Shown piece by piece: positions 15,707-24,556 of a stretch of 44,249 nucleotides of DNA. Position 1 is the stretch's first letter. The number at the start of each line of letters is the position of its first letter. The notes beneath the pieces are model-generated. The model made no database searches, was not told the origin of the DNA, and saw only the letters and a program-made list of their open reading frames with translations. Origin of the DNA: an uncultured Hyphomicrobiales bacterium (lineage in GTDB: Bacteria > Pseudomonadota > Alphaproteobacteria > Rhizobiales > Beijerinckiaceae); assembly GCA_903851305.1 (NCBI GenBank), contig CAINNX010000155.1:1-44249 (forward strand), read 5' to 3'. Position numbers and translations under genes: made by a program.

Positions 15707-18042
15707 GGCGAGCCTCCGGCCTGTGCTTTGCGAATCAGTTTCTGCAATCTCTGCGGTGTGACAGGCAATTGGTTGATTTCGATCTTCAACGGTGCGAGCG
15801 CATCTTCAATCGCCGAGACAATGGCAGCCGGCGCACCGATCGTGCCGCTTTCGGCCGCACCTTTGACACCGAGCGGATTGAGCGGCGTCGGCGATTCCAT
15901 ATGGTGGATTTCTATACGCGGCACATCATGGGCGGTCGGCAGAAGATAATCTGCCAGACTGACGGTGAGAGGCTGTCCCTGCGCATCATGACGAATCCAT
16001 TCGAAAAGTGTGGCGCTGATGCCATGCACGACACCGCCGAGCACCTGTCCTTCGACAATCTGCGGATTGATCATATTGCCGCAATCATGAACGATGACAT
16101 AGCGTGTAATTTTGATGTGGCCGGTGCGAATATCGACTTCGACTTCCGCCAGATGCGTGCCGTTGGTGTAGGTGATGGCCGGCGGCTCGAAATCAACGGC
16201 AGCAAAGAGCCCGGGCTTCATGCCGCCAGGTAAAGCAAAGCCCGCATTGCCGCTGAGGGTTTTGGCAATCTCGCCAAAGCTCTTCTTCATGGAGGCAACG
16301 CCTTTCACCTGCACAAAGCTGTCCCGCAATTCGAGGTCATCGGCAGAGACTTCGAGAAGATGGGCGGCGGTCTGTTTGATCTTTTGTGCAATTTCAAGCG
16401 AGGCCGCATGCAGGGCATTGCCCGCCGTGACAGTCTGGCGGCTGGCATAGGCGCCAAGGCCCATGGCAATCGCATGTGTATCGCCGCACGTGACGTCAAT
16501 GACCTCGGGGCGTACGCCCAGAACTTTTGCCGCAATATGCGCAAGCATGGTTGATGTGCCCTGCCCCTGCGAGGCTGCACCGCTGGCGACCAAAATTTTT
16601 CCCGACGGCCCGATGCGCAGCGAGGCTGTTTCGAACGGGCCGCGCCCAGTGCCTTCCACATAATTGGAGAGACCGAGGCCAATCCATCGGCCCTTTTCGC
16701 GCGCTGCTTTCTGGCGTGCCAGAAAATCATGCCAGCCGGCCGCCTCCAATGCGCGCCGCTGGCATTCGGGATAATCGCCGCTGTCATAGGTCATCGGCAG
16801 TCCGTCGCGCGTCAGCACTTGCGTGACATAGGGAAGCGCATCGGCGGGGATCAGGTTGCGTCGGCGGATCTCATCGCGACCGATGCCCAGTTTGGCTGCC
16901 ATGCGGTCGAGCAGGCGCTCCATGACAAAAGTGCCTTGCGGACGACCAGCGCCGCGCGTCGATGTGGTCGGCGTTTTATTGGTTAGGCATAGCGAAACGT
17001 CGAGTTTGTAGGTAGGCAGAATATAGGGGCCGATCAGATTGGTCGTCGAATTCTGCGGCAGCTGGATGCCCGATGGCGTGCAGGCGCCGTGGTCATGCAA
17101 TAGCGTGCCGCGAATACCGAGCAAGCGGCCGTCTGCATCGAACGCGCCTTCGACATCCCAATATTGATCGCGTTCCTGATTGGTCGAGATAAAATTCTCG
17201 TAACGGTCTTCGATCCATTTCAGCGGCTTTTGCAAAAGCAACGCTGCCGCACTGACGGCGACTTCTTCCGCATAGACGGGGCCTTTCGGGCCAAAGCCGC
17301 CACCGACATCAGGCGCGATCACGCGGATCTGGTTTTCATTGAGGCCCAAAGTGGTAACCAGCACACGCTTCACGCGGTGGGGCATTTGCGTGCTGTCCCA
17401 GACGGTCAAAACACCGTCAAGCGGATCGGGTCGCGCCAAAAGCCCGCGTCCTTCCATCGGAATGGCGCCCCCCTTGTGCAATTCGAAAGAGGCTGAAATC
17501 TTATGCGCGGCTTTTGCAAAAGCACTTTCGCAATCGCCATAGCCGATGGTCCAGCGGGCGACGCAATTATCCGGTTGGTCGAGGCGCGTGCGCGGACTGT
17601 CGGGCGAAAGACCCGCGCGGATCTCAGTGACCGCAGGCAAAATTTCGGCATCGATTTCGATGAGTGCTGCCGCATCTTCGGCAATGGCGCGCGTATCCGC
17701 GACCACCATGGCAATCGGCTCGCCGACATAACAGGCTTCATCTTTTACCAGAATACAAGGATCGACATGAAAGTGGATGGCGCTGGCGGGTGTTGCTGCC
17801 GGCAGACGCTCGCAGGTCAGAACCTCTTTCAGATCGGCCAGCGTCAGAACAGCATGCACACCGACAATTTTTTCGGCCGCGCTTTTGTCGATTTTTCCGA
17901 TCCGTGCATGCGCATAGGCGCTGCGCAAAAAAACAACATGCAAAAGATCAGGCACATCGAGATCATCGACAAAGCGACCCTGTCCGCGCAGCAGGCGCTC
18001 GTCTTCCAGCCGTGCATGTCCGGTTTTTCCGGCGTGCTGCAT
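15703..18042 (-). CDS. Molybdenum hydroxylase catalytic (Moco-binding) subunit
   Basis: A 779-residue aldehyde oxidase/xanthine dehydrogenase-type large subunit. It has the N-terminal a/b hammerhead domain (LLRGQGRFVDDLDVPDLLHV) and molybdopterin-contact motifs DVGGGFGPKGPVYAEE, TSTRGAGRPQGTFVMERLLD and ASGAASQGQGTSTMLA. The catalytic glutamate lies in GVKGAAESGTIGAPAAIVSA near the C-terminus. The active-site loop of true CO dehydrogenase (AYRCSFR) is replaced by TRGAGRP, so CO oxidation is ruled out. It probably hydroxylates an aromatic or heterocyclic ring or an aldehyde using water. Its start shares one base with the hydrolase stop. Confidence 0.93.
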   Translation of the reverse strand: MQHAGKTGHARLEDERLLRGQGRFVDDLDVPDLLHVVFLRSAYAHARIGKIDKSAAEKIVGVHAVLTLADLKEVLTCERLPAATPASAIHFHVDPCILVKDEACYVGEPIAMVVADTRAIAEDAAALIEIDAEILPAVTEIRAGLSPDSPRTRLDQPDNCVARWTIGYGDCESAFAKAAHKISASFELHKGGAIPMEGRGLLARPDPLDGVLTVWDSTQMPHRVKRVLVTTLGLNENQIRVIAPDVGGGFGPKGPVYAEEVAVSAAALLLQKPLKWIEDRYENFISTNQERDQYWDVEGAFDADGRLLGIRGTLLHDHGACTPSGIQLPQNSTTNLIGPYILPTYKLDVSLCLTNKTPTTSTRGAGRPQGTFVMERLLDRMAAKLGIGRDEIRRRNLIPADALPYVTQVLTRDGLPMTYDSGDYPECQRRALEAAGWHDFLARQKAAREKGRWIGLGLSNYVEGTGRGPFETASLRIGPSGKILVASGAASQGQGTSTMLAHIAAKVLGVRPEVIDVTCGDTHAIAMGLGAYASRQTVTAGNALHAASLEIAQKIKQTAAHLLEVSADDLELRDSFVQVKGVASMKKSFGEIAKTLSGNAGFALPGGMKPGLFAAVDFEPPAITYTNGTHLAEVEVDIRTGHIKITRYVIVHDCGNMINPQIVEGQVLGGVVHGISATLFEWIRHDAQGQPLTVSLADYLLPTAHDVPRIEIHHMESPTPLNPLGVKGAAESGTIGAPAAIVSAIEDALAPLKIEINQLPVTPQRLQKLIRKAQAGGSP

Positions 18043-18944
18043 TAATGCCTACCCGTTTTCTGCGTTGGGTTACCCTGTGCGGGGAACCAGGCCGCAAGCC
18101 AGTCTTCGAGCACGCGATGCACGCGCTGGTTATGTTCGGCGAACATGAAATGATCTGTCTCGGCGAAGAGAAACAGATCGGTCGGTGATTCCGATTTTTT
18201 GAAGAGGCCAAGCGCCTGTTCGACCGGCGTTACGGAATCCGAAGTGGAATGCATCAGCAGAACAGGTCGCGGCGTAATCTGTCCGATAACATCTTCCGGA
18301 TTGAAATCGTGAATGCTCTGCGCCGTATCGGCCGTGAATGTCAGGATGGAGCCTTTCAGCACATGGGTGCGCAAGCCCTGCGGGATCGGCACAATGGCAT
18401 AGCGGTCCACCATTAACGGCTCGCCGGTTTTTTCGCGGTGGGCGCGACCGTCTACGAGCATTTTGGTGAAAGCCGCCCATTCGGCATCGCTTTTGTGCTG
18501 CCCGCGGAATTTGCGTGCGCCATGGCCGAAACCTGAAGCTGAAACAACAGCGCCGACGCGCTGATCAATACCGGCAGTGTAAACAGAAATGGCAGCCCCG
18601 AAACTCGAGCCCAGCATACCGATCTTGTCGCCTTGAACATGTTCATGCTGCGCGAGAAAGGTCAGCGCATTGCGCGCATCGGCGACTTGTTCCTGCATGA
18701 TGAGATGGCCGCGCGGGCCCCCGCTCTGCCCGCATCCGCGCTGGTCGTAGCGCAGTGTCACATAGCCGAGTTTTTCCAGAATGGCGCAGGGCGCCAAAAC
18801 ATTGCCTGCTGAACTCGTGCTGCCGAAGCCATGCATGACAATGAAAGCCGGTCTTTTTTGGCCTGCCTTCAGTCCGTCCGGCACGCGGATTGTGCCAATC
18901 AGTTCCACACCATTTGATTGGAAGGCAATTGCTGTCTCGCTCAT
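18042..18944 (-). CDS. Alpha/beta hydrolase (serine hydrolase)
   Basis: A 300-residue alpha/beta hydrolase. The oxyanion region is FIVMHGFGSTSSAGNVLAP, the nucleophile elbow is GMLGSSFGAAISVY (Ser in GSSFG), the acid lies near LLMHSTSDSVTPVEQA, and the catalytic histidine is in AETDHFMFAEHNQ. It is the first gene of the operon, with an AAAGGA ribosome site. An ATGC-N7-GCAT palindrome lies about 40 bases upstream. In context it could open a ring amide, lactone or other ester formed after hydroxylation. No signal peptide is seen, so it is probably cytoplasmic. Confidence 0.87.
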   Translation of the reverse strand: MSETAIAFQSNGVELIGTIRVPDGLKAGQKRPAFIVMHGFGSTSSAGNVLAPCAILEKLGYVTLRYDQRGCGQSGGPRGHLIMQEQVADARNALTFLAQHEHVQGDKIGMLGSSFGAAISVYTAGIDQRVGAVVSASGFGHGARKFRGQHKSDAEWAAFTKMLVDGRAHREKTGEPLMVDRYAIVPIPQGLRTHVLKGSILTFTADTAQSIHDFNPEDVIGQITPRPVLLMHSTSDSVTPVEQALGLFKKSESPTDLFLFAETDHFMFAEHNQRVHRVLEDWLAAWFPAQGNPTQKTGRH

Positions 18945-18984
18945 CAATGTCAGTCCTTTTGGGTGCCGGTCGCGCTTGTCTTCT

Positions 18985-19001
18985 TATGCATGTTCAGCAT
19001 A
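18985..19001. promoter_or_regulatory. Probable LysR operator, copy 1 (hydrolase operon)
   Basis: The palindrome TATGC-N7-GCATA matches the T-N11-A geometry of LysR-type binding sites. It is 41 bases upstream of the hydrolase start. Near-identical palindromes occur at 20039-20055 and 21198-21212. Confidence 0.7.
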
Positions 19002-19022
19002 GGACGGTCCGCAGAAGGCCGG

Positions 19023-19997
19023 TTATGCAAAACCGGCCTCTGCCATGCGTTTCATGTGTCCGGCATTTGATTTGGGTATCGCGAGTGCAGGCTTGTCGAG
19101 CAGTAAATCCAGCAGATAGCGGATCTCGGTGCTCATCTCGCCATAGGCAAGGAAAAAGCCGACGGTGCGATGCTGGAAACTCCAGTCCCCACTCAATGCA
19201 CACATCGTGCCGGCGGCAAGATCGCCTTCCACACTGCGCAGCGGCAAAATGGCAAGATAATCTGATTCCAGAACCAGATTGCGTGTGGCGCCGGGCGAGG
19301 ATGTTTCTACAGAGGCGCCTGGAAAGACAGCGCCTGCCCTACAAAAATCATCACTGACACGGCGATAGAGATCGGTGTCAGAGCGCGGCAAAACCCAGCG
19401 ATATTGCGCCAGATCACGCAAACCATGTTTGCTGCGGCGTGTCAGGGGATGCGCAGCGCGCACGACCACCCGCAAATCCAGATCAAAGCAGGGCTTGAGA
19501 AGAAGATCTTCTTCCTGCATTTGATAAGGAAAAGTCGAGAGAACAAGGTCAAGTTCCTGCAGTCGCAGTCGCGCAATCAGATCGGGGCGTGAGCCTTCGA
19601 CAAGGCGGACTGTGAGTTTGGGAAATCGCTTTTGCAAAGCGTGCAACGCGGGTGCGAGGAAGAAGCTTTCAACCAGCGGCGTCGCGCCTAGTCGCAATGG
19701 TTTTGGGCTGAGCGCAAGCAAAGTTTCCAGCGTGTCTTGCAGGCCCTTTAATTGCTTCTGGATGGCGACAGCGTGGACGAGGGCAATCTCGCCGGCCTGT
19801 GTCAGGCGTACCCCGCGTGCGGAGCGTTCGAACAAGGCCGCACCGATGTCTGCTTCAAGTGCGGCGAGTGAACGAGTCAGCGAGGATTGCGAAATATGCA
19901 GTGCCTCCGCAGCCTTGTTGATGCTGCGGTGTTCGGCAATGGCAATCAATTGGAACAGCCCGGGTATACGCCGGCTGAGACGTTGGATGCTTCCCAT
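19023..19997 (-). CDS. LysR-family transcriptional regulator
   Basis: A 324-residue regulator. The N-terminal winged helix-turn-helix is clear (RSINKAAEALHISQSSLTRS, then LFERSARGVRLTQAG). The C-terminal half is a periplasmic-binding-like effector domain (LRLGATPLVESFFLAPAL, then LVLSTFPYQMQEEDL). The start at 19997 follows GGGAGGGG; the open frame upstream lacks family resemblance. It sits between the two units it probably controls, and an operator-like palindrome lies 42 bases upstream of its own start, suggesting autoregulation. The effector is probably the imported acid or an intermediate. Confidence 0.93.
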   Translation of the reverse strand: MGSIQRLSRRIPGLFQLIAIAEHRSINKAAEALHISQSSLTRSLAALEADIGAALFERSARGVRLTQAGEIALVHAVAIQKQLKGLQDTLETLLALSPKPLRLGATPLVESFFLAPALHALQKRFPKLTVRLVEGSRPDLIARLRLQELDLVLSTFPYQMQEEDLLLKPCFDLDLRVVVRAAHPLTRRSKHGLRDLAQYRWVLPRSDTDLYRRVSDDFCRAGAVFPGASVETSSPGATRNLVLESDYLAILPLRSVEGDLAAGTMCALSGDWSFQHRTVGFFLAYGEMSTEIRYLLDLLLDKPALAIPKSNAGHMKRMAEAGFA

Positions 19998-20038
19998 ATC
20001 CCCTCCCTGCGCCGGTCTTGGCCGACTTTGAGGGAGAT

Positions 20039-20055
20039 TATGCATCCTCTGCATA
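20039..20055. promoter_or_regulatory. Probable LysR operator, copy 2 (lysR promoter)
   Basis: TATGC-N7-GCATA again, 42 bases upstream of the LysR start codon. The arms are identical to those of copy 1 and the distance to the following start is almost identical. Confidence 0.7.
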
Positions 20056-20072
20056 GGGATGCAAAGGGTCTG

Positions 20073-21119
20073 TTATTTGGGGACGGGTGCCTCGCCCGGG
20101 TCCATCACCGCTTTGGCCTGTTCGATCAGGACCGGCGGCGTGTTGAGCACTTCAATCACTTCCGTTTCGAGTTCAGCGCCCGTGCGGTAGGGCAGGTCGA
20201 GGCCGAGCTTCACCGCGTCAACCAGATAATCCTTGTCTTCCATAGTGGCGACAAAGGCGGCACGCAGAGCTTTCAGGCGGTCTGCCGGCACATCGGGCGG
20301 TGCAAGATAGGGGCGGCCGGCATTGGTCGGCGAGGAAATAAAGCGCAGGATTTGCTTTTGCTGCTCGTTCTGGCCGAGCTCTTCCATCAGCGGTACGTTT
20401 TCAAGTCCTTTCTCACGTTTGGGGCCGACTTGTGTGAGAATCGTGATGGTTTTTTTCTCTAGCCATTCGGGGCGTTCCTGCAAGAGCGCGCGCCAACTAC
20501 GCCCGCCCATGCCTTCCACTTCGCCGCGTTCAATCGCCATGTCGATTTCAGGATAGCCCTGATAGCCGGCGATCAATTTGAATTTTGTACCGATGATCTG
20601 GTTCAGCGCATTGGCATAGATGAATGTGCCGGAGCCGACACCGGTTGCGCCCAGAACGATTTCACGCTTCTGCATGTCGGCGATGGATTTGATGCCTGAA
20701 CGTGCGGTCACATAGACAGTCAAATTGCTTTGGCCGATGGCGCCGATCCAACTGAAACGGCGCGCATCATACATGGCGCCGGCACCGCCGACGGCCTGAT
20801 GAACGGCAATGCTGTTGACGAGTGTTGCAAAAGTCGTCCCGTCTTTTGGCGCCTGGCTGTAGAGATAATTGGTCGCGCGCATATGTCCGCCACCTGGCAT
20901 GTTGCGCACAACAAGCGTCGGGTTGCCCGGAATATGTTTGGGCATGAACTGGATGAGAACACGGGCCGCCACATCATAAGGCCCACCGGCAGCTGTCGAG
21001 GCGATCACGCTGATCGTTTTGCCACGGAAGAATTCGGCCGGCGTCTCGGCTTTGAGACTTTGGCTCGAGCAGGTCAGCAGGGCTGTTATCGTCCAGGAGA
21101 GCCTGAAAATTCCGCGCAT
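20073..21119 (-). CDS. TTT-type (Bug family) solute-binding protein
   Basis: A 348-residue exported receptor. The start at 21119 has a GAGGAG ribosome site and opens a Sec signal (MRGIFRLSWTITALLTCSSQ, then LKAETPAEFF). Mature motifs are GKTISVIASTAAGGPYDVAA, HIPGNPTLVVRNMPGGGHMR and LIAGYQGYPEIDMAIERGEV. It lies upstream of lysR on the same strand and opposite the ornithine-cyclodeaminase-family gene, with an operator-like palindrome between them. This suggests LysR control and a carboxylate ligand related to that of the 11785 receptor. No membrane partners are nearby. Confidence 0.86.
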   Translation of the reverse strand: MRGIFRLSWTITALLTCSSQSLKAETPAEFFRGKTISVIASTAAGGPYDVAARVLIQFMPKHIPGNPTLVVRNMPGGGHMRATNYLYSQAPKDGTTFATLVNSIAVHQAVGGAGAMYDARRFSWIGAIGQSNLTVYVTARSGIKSIADMQKREIVLGATGVGSGTFIYANALNQIIGTKFKLIAGYQGYPEIDMAIERGEVEGMGGRSWRALLQERPEWLEKKTITILTQVGPKREKGLENVPLMEELGQNEQQKQILRFISSPTNAGRPYLAPPDVPADRLKALRAAFVATMEDKDYLVDAVKLGLDLPYRTGAELETEVIEVLNTPPVLIEQAKAVMDPGEAPVPK

Positions 21120-21197
21120 GACCAGCTCCTCAGAATTCTTTTCCTTATAGATAACATGCGGTGTCGGGGCCTCAGCAATGCCTTCTTTGGTCTGGTC

Positions 21198-21212
21198 ATG
21201 CAGTATCTGCAT
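21198..21212. promoter_or_regulatory. Probable LysR operator, copy 3 (divergent promoter)
   Basis: ATGC-N7-GCAT, embedded in the longer perfect palindrome ATGCAG-TAT-CTGCAT. It lies in the divergent region between the TTT receptor (start 21119) and the OCD-family gene (start 21354). A half-conserved fourth site, TATGC-N7-GCGAA, is at 21238-21254. Confidence 0.6.
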
Positions 21213-21353
21213 GGGCGTGGGCATCTCCATCCCGCGATATGCTGCGTCTGCGAAGGGTGCGGATGAGCCTGCGGTTGTCAGCTTCCGGTGATTTCCTTAT
21301 GGCTTTGGACATTGGCGCTGCTGCCGGCGTCTGGGGTGGGGACAGGTTTGCAC

Positions 21354-22256
21354 ATGCCGATTTATATCGACGAAGCCCGTGTACGCGATGCACTCGGCAT
21401 TGATGTGGTGATTGCAGCTTTGCGCAAAGCTTTTTTAGCGCAGGCGCAAGGGAGTGTCGTCAATCTGCCGCGCAGCCGTGCAAAGCTGCTTGGCAATTCA
21501 ATGAATATTACGGCGGCAAGTGATGCCGCGAGCGACCGCTATGCAGTGAAAATTTACGGTAGTGGCAATTTCCATATCCATCTTTATGACCGCACGCAGG
21601 GACTTCTGGCGATTTGCGAGGCAGATTGGCTCGGACAATTGCGCACCGGTGCCGCCAATGGTCTGGCGGCAAGTCTGATGGCGCGACCGCAATCGCGGGT
21701 CGTCGGATTGATCGGCGCAGGTCGCCAAGCCATTGCACAATTGCTCGCATTGGAGGCGCTCGGCCTGATGGAAGAGGTCAGCGTCTATGCCCGTCGGCGC
21801 GACAAGCTTGCCGAGTTTTGTGAGCGGATGGGCAAGCGCCTCAGGGCCGACATCCGCATGGCGGATAGCGTGGAGAAGGCGGTGGTGCGGGCAGATATTG
21901 TTGTGACAGCAACCAATGCCTTGAATTTTGTGGTGCCCCGCGCAGCGGTGCGCGCAGGCACGCATATCAATGGTGTGGGGGCCAATGCAGCCAATCGCAT
22001 GGAGATTGATCCTGTATTGGTTGATGTCTGTGCGTTGATCGTGACAGACGATATCGATCAGGCGCGGGGCGAGGCCGGTGAATTTCTGGCGTTGGGAGAA
22101 AAATTTGATTGGTCGCGAGTGCGCCCGCTCTGCGATCTGGTGGCGTCCGGAACATCGGACCGGTCGGACAAAGATATCACTTTCTACAAATCGCTTGGAG
22201 CGGGAATTGAAGATCTGGCAGCCGCATCGGCTCTCTATGATGTGCTGACAGGGTGA
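21354..22256 (+). CDS. Ornithine cyclodeaminase/mu-crystallin family protein
   Basis: A 300-residue NAD(P)-binding enzyme. The nucleotide motif is VVGLIGAGRQAIAQLLALEA (roughly residues 120-139), with DIVVTATNALNFVVPRAAVR, HINGVGANAANRMEIDP and VTDDIDQARGEAGEFL further along, all family hallmarks. Members deaminate ornithine to proline or act as ketimine reductases and amino-acid dehydrogenases. Start at 21354 gives the family N-terminus (MPIYIDEARVRDAL). It is divergent from a TTT receptor and probably in the same LysR regulon, so it may process an amino- or imino-acid intermediate of a nitrogen-containing substrate. The precise reaction is unknown. Confidence 0.88.
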   Translation: MPIYIDEARVRDALGIDVVIAALRKAFLAQAQGSVVNLPRSRAKLLGNSMNITAASDAASDRYAVKIYGSGNFHIHLYDRTQGLLAICEADWLGQLRTGAANGLAASLMARPQSRVVGLIGAGRQAIAQLLALEALGLMEEVSVYARRRDKLAEFCERMGKRLRADIRMADSVEKAVVRADIVVTATNALNFVVPRAAVRAGTHINGVGANAANRMEIDPVLVDVCALIVTDDIDQARGEAGEFLALGEKFDWSRVRPLCDLVASGTSDRSDKDITFYKSLGAGIEDLAAASALYDVLTG

Positions 22257-22311
22257 TCAAAATTCACTCGGTTAAGATTTGACTCATTTGCGTTCTTGGT
22301 CTGCTGGCCAG

Positions 22312-23301
22312 TTAAATATTATCTTCACCCCGACGTCGACCTTGCGAGACAGGTAAAAATAACTCTGCCGACTTCATATGAGTGGATGTAATTCCTTGTT
22401 GATGCAAATAACCTGTGAGCATGTTGATATTACTCTGATTGATGTCGCTAAGCCCATATTCCCAAGGGTCATGACCTAAGATTGCACGTTGTCTCTCCCA
22501 AGCACCGCGATACCATGCCAAAGGTACAATGCGAGGGTTTTCCATGCGCTTCATGGCGAGATCTTTGGCGCGTTCAAAAGCTTTGAAAAGATTGATTGTC
22601 ACCCAAGGATGTTTTTCGATAATTTTAGGTTTAATGCACAAAACATGCATAATCGGAAATACGCCTGTCTTGCGGAAAAAGCCTTCTTCTTCGGCGTCGT
22701 AATTTTCGAAGAGGCGCCCGACATTGGGGTGCCCTGCCAAGAAACATTTTGGAAACGCACCTGCAAACATGGCGTCGATTTCGCCATCAGCGAGCATATC
22801 ATCGAGTGATTTATAAGAATCTGGAATCTTGGTCACTTTGAATTTATGGGTGAGTTGAAAATCAACATCTTCATCGCGTTCAGTGACCCATTCAACCTGG
22901 TCAGATGGGATGCCATATTCATTTTCCAAAATACCACGACACCAGACGCCAGCCGTAATTTGAAATGATTTCACGCCTATGCGTTTGCCAATCAGATCTT
23001 TGGGGTGGAAAATACTTTTTGTTTTATTGATAAAGATAAAGCCATGACGAAAACGACGATGAAGAAAAACAGGCAAAGCCGCCAATGGGCGCTGCTGTGC
23101 CACGCCTGTAATAAAAGCAGAAGCTGAACATTCAGCCACGTCAAAATCACCATTTCGCAAAAAGCGCCAATGGCGTGTTGTAGAATCCATCTGGGTCAGA
23201 ACATTCAGTTCAATTCCGTCTGCTTTGACCTCGCCTTCTTTTATCGCACGAATAATTTCGTAGTCGCCGCAAGCCAAAGTCAGTGCCAGTTTTCCGGCCA
23301 T
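22312..23301 (-). CDS. 4,5-dihydroxyphthalate decarboxylase-like protein (NMT1/THI5 fold), paralogue 1
   Basis: A 329-residue protein with no signal peptide, resembling 4,5-dihydroxyphthalate decarboxylase and other type II periplasmic-binding-fold proteins. Diagnostic blocks are LTLACGDYEIIRAIKEGEV, DFDVAECSASAFITG, LPVFLHRRFRHGFIFINKT, GKRIGVKSFQITAGVWCRGI, DDMLADGEIDAMFAGAFP and FFRKTGVFPIMHVLCIK. A second paralogue is at 41261. The family contains true decarboxylases (EC 4.1.1.55) and many unassigned homologues annotated as ABC binding proteins; lack of export supports an enzyme or intracellular sensor. It converges on the OCD-family gene and is divergent from a TTT receptor. Confidence 0.82.
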   Translation of the reverse strand: MAGKLALTLACGDYEIIRAIKEGEVKADGIELNVLTQMDSTTRHWRFLRNGDFDVAECSASAFITGVAQQRPLAALPVFLHRRFRHGFIFINKTKSIFHPKDLIGKRIGVKSFQITAGVWCRGILENEYGIPSDQVEWVTERDEDVDFQLTHKFKVTKIPDSYKSLDDMLADGEIDAMFAGAFPKCFLAGHPNVGRLFENYDAEEEGFFRKTGVFPIMHVLCIKPKIIEKHPWVTINLFKAFERAKDLAMKRMENPRIVPLAWYRGAWERQRAILGHDPWEYGLSDINQSNINMLTGYLHQQGITSTHMKSAELFLPVSQGRRRGEDNI

Positions 23302-23473
23302 CGTATTTTCCTCGCCGCGGCTTACTGAGCTTCTTCAACATAAGTCTTTCTGCTCTGATCAAATGTGTCAATACATAGAGGTAATAGCCTTATTTCCTTT
23401 TGACGAATTTTAGAAAAAAGGAGCAAGATATTGTCGGGCTGCCAAGGTTGTGCGGCGCGAAACGGGGGCACTC

Positions 23474-24508
23474 ATGCGAAAGACAATGGATGCCATATGT
23501 CAGCTGGTGTTGGGCTTGACAGCAGCTTCCGGCTTCTCATCTCAGGTTCTAGCTGCTGATTATTATGCCGGTAAAACGATTGATGTCATTGTGGGTGGGG
23601 CACCAAGTGGTGGGATTGACCTTTATGCCCGTGGCGTTGCGCGTCATTTTGGCAATCATATTCCAGGCTCACCAAATTTCGTTGTCAAAAATATGCCTGG
23701 TGCAAGTGGCGTACGCGCCATGCAGCAGGTCTATTCGGTCATGCCAAGCAATGGGCAGACGATTGCGGCCATTACACCGGGCGCTATTGTTGCGCCGTTG
23801 ATCGATGAAAAAGCTGATCGATCTGTAGACCCCGCAAAACTAATCTATCTTGGAACAACCAATGCCGGCGTGGGCATTTGTGCGACTATGGATACATCCA
23901 CTACGAAGACATTCGAGGACGCCTTGGTTCGCAAGACAATTATGGGTGCTCAGGGCCCTGGCGCCGTCTCATATGATTTCGCCTATTTGGTCCAAAATGT
24001 AACCGGCGCAAAATTCAATATTGTCACGGGCTACAATGGATCGACGCATTTTTTGCTTGCGATGGAGAGGAGCGAAATTGACGGAATTTGTGGCTGGAAT
24101 TGGTCGAGCGCAAAATCACAAAAGGCAGATTGGATTCGCGATAAAAAGATTAACATTATCTTGCAGACGGGCGTTGAAGAAGATGAGGAATTGGCGCGAA
24201 TGGGTGTTCCGTCAATTTGGAAATATGCCTCCGATGCAGAAAGTCGAAAGGTCGCCCAATTCATCCTTGCACAAAAAGGGTTCGAGAGGCCTCTGGTCGT
24301 CGGGCCACAGACACCGCAAAATCTGGTCAACATTCTCCGGAGCGCATTTGATTCGACTATGAAAGACCCACAGTTCCAAGCTGATATGGAAAAAGGTGGC
24401 CTTGATATTGCGCCTGCGAGCGGTGGGCATGTTCAGAAACTCGTTGAAGCATTTTATGCAACACCAAAAGAAATTATCGCCAAGGGTCGCGCTGCAATTC
24501 GGCCCTAG
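23474..24508 (+). CDS. TTT-type (Bug family) solute-binding protein
   Basis: A 344-residue exported receptor. Start at 23474 with GGGGG six bases upstream; a GTG at 23450 is possible. The signal peptide is MRKTMDAICQLVLGLTAASG, with cleavage near VLAADYY. Mature motifs are GKTIDVIVGGAPSGGIDLYA, HIPGSPNFVVKNMPGASGVR and IVTGYNGSTHFLLAMERSEI. It is divergent from the dihydroxyphthalate-decarboxylase-like gene and followed 48 bases later by a second binding-fold gene. A carboxylate ligand is likely. Confidence 0.87.
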   Translation: MRKTMDAICQLVLGLTAASGFSSQVLAADYYAGKTIDVIVGGAPSGGIDLYARGVARHFGNHIPGSPNFVVKNMPGASGVRAMQQVYSVMPSNGQTIAAITPGAIVAPLIDEKADRSVDPAKLIYLGTTNAGVGICATMDTSTTKTFEDALVRKTIMGAQGPGAVSYDFAYLVQNVTGAKFNIVTGYNGSTHFLLAMERSEIDGICGWNWSSAKSQKADWIRDKKINIILQTGVEEDEELARMGVPSIWKYASDAESRKVAQFILAQKGFERPLVVGPQTPQNLVNILRSAFDSTMKDPQFQADMEKGGLDIAPASGGHVQKLVEAFYATPKEIIAKGRAAIRP

Positions 24509-24556
24509 TTAAAATTCGGCAGTTATAAGTTCGTCAAACTGAATGAGGGACTAGTT

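Noticed and set aside
14840-15949. 369-residue plus-strand frame across the Mo-hydroxylase genes
   Set aside because: It is antisense to overlapping, motif-complete subunit genes and resembles nothing.
22257-22311. CTGGCCAG palindrome between convergent genes as a terminator
   Set aside because: The stem is only four base pairs and no U-tract follows.
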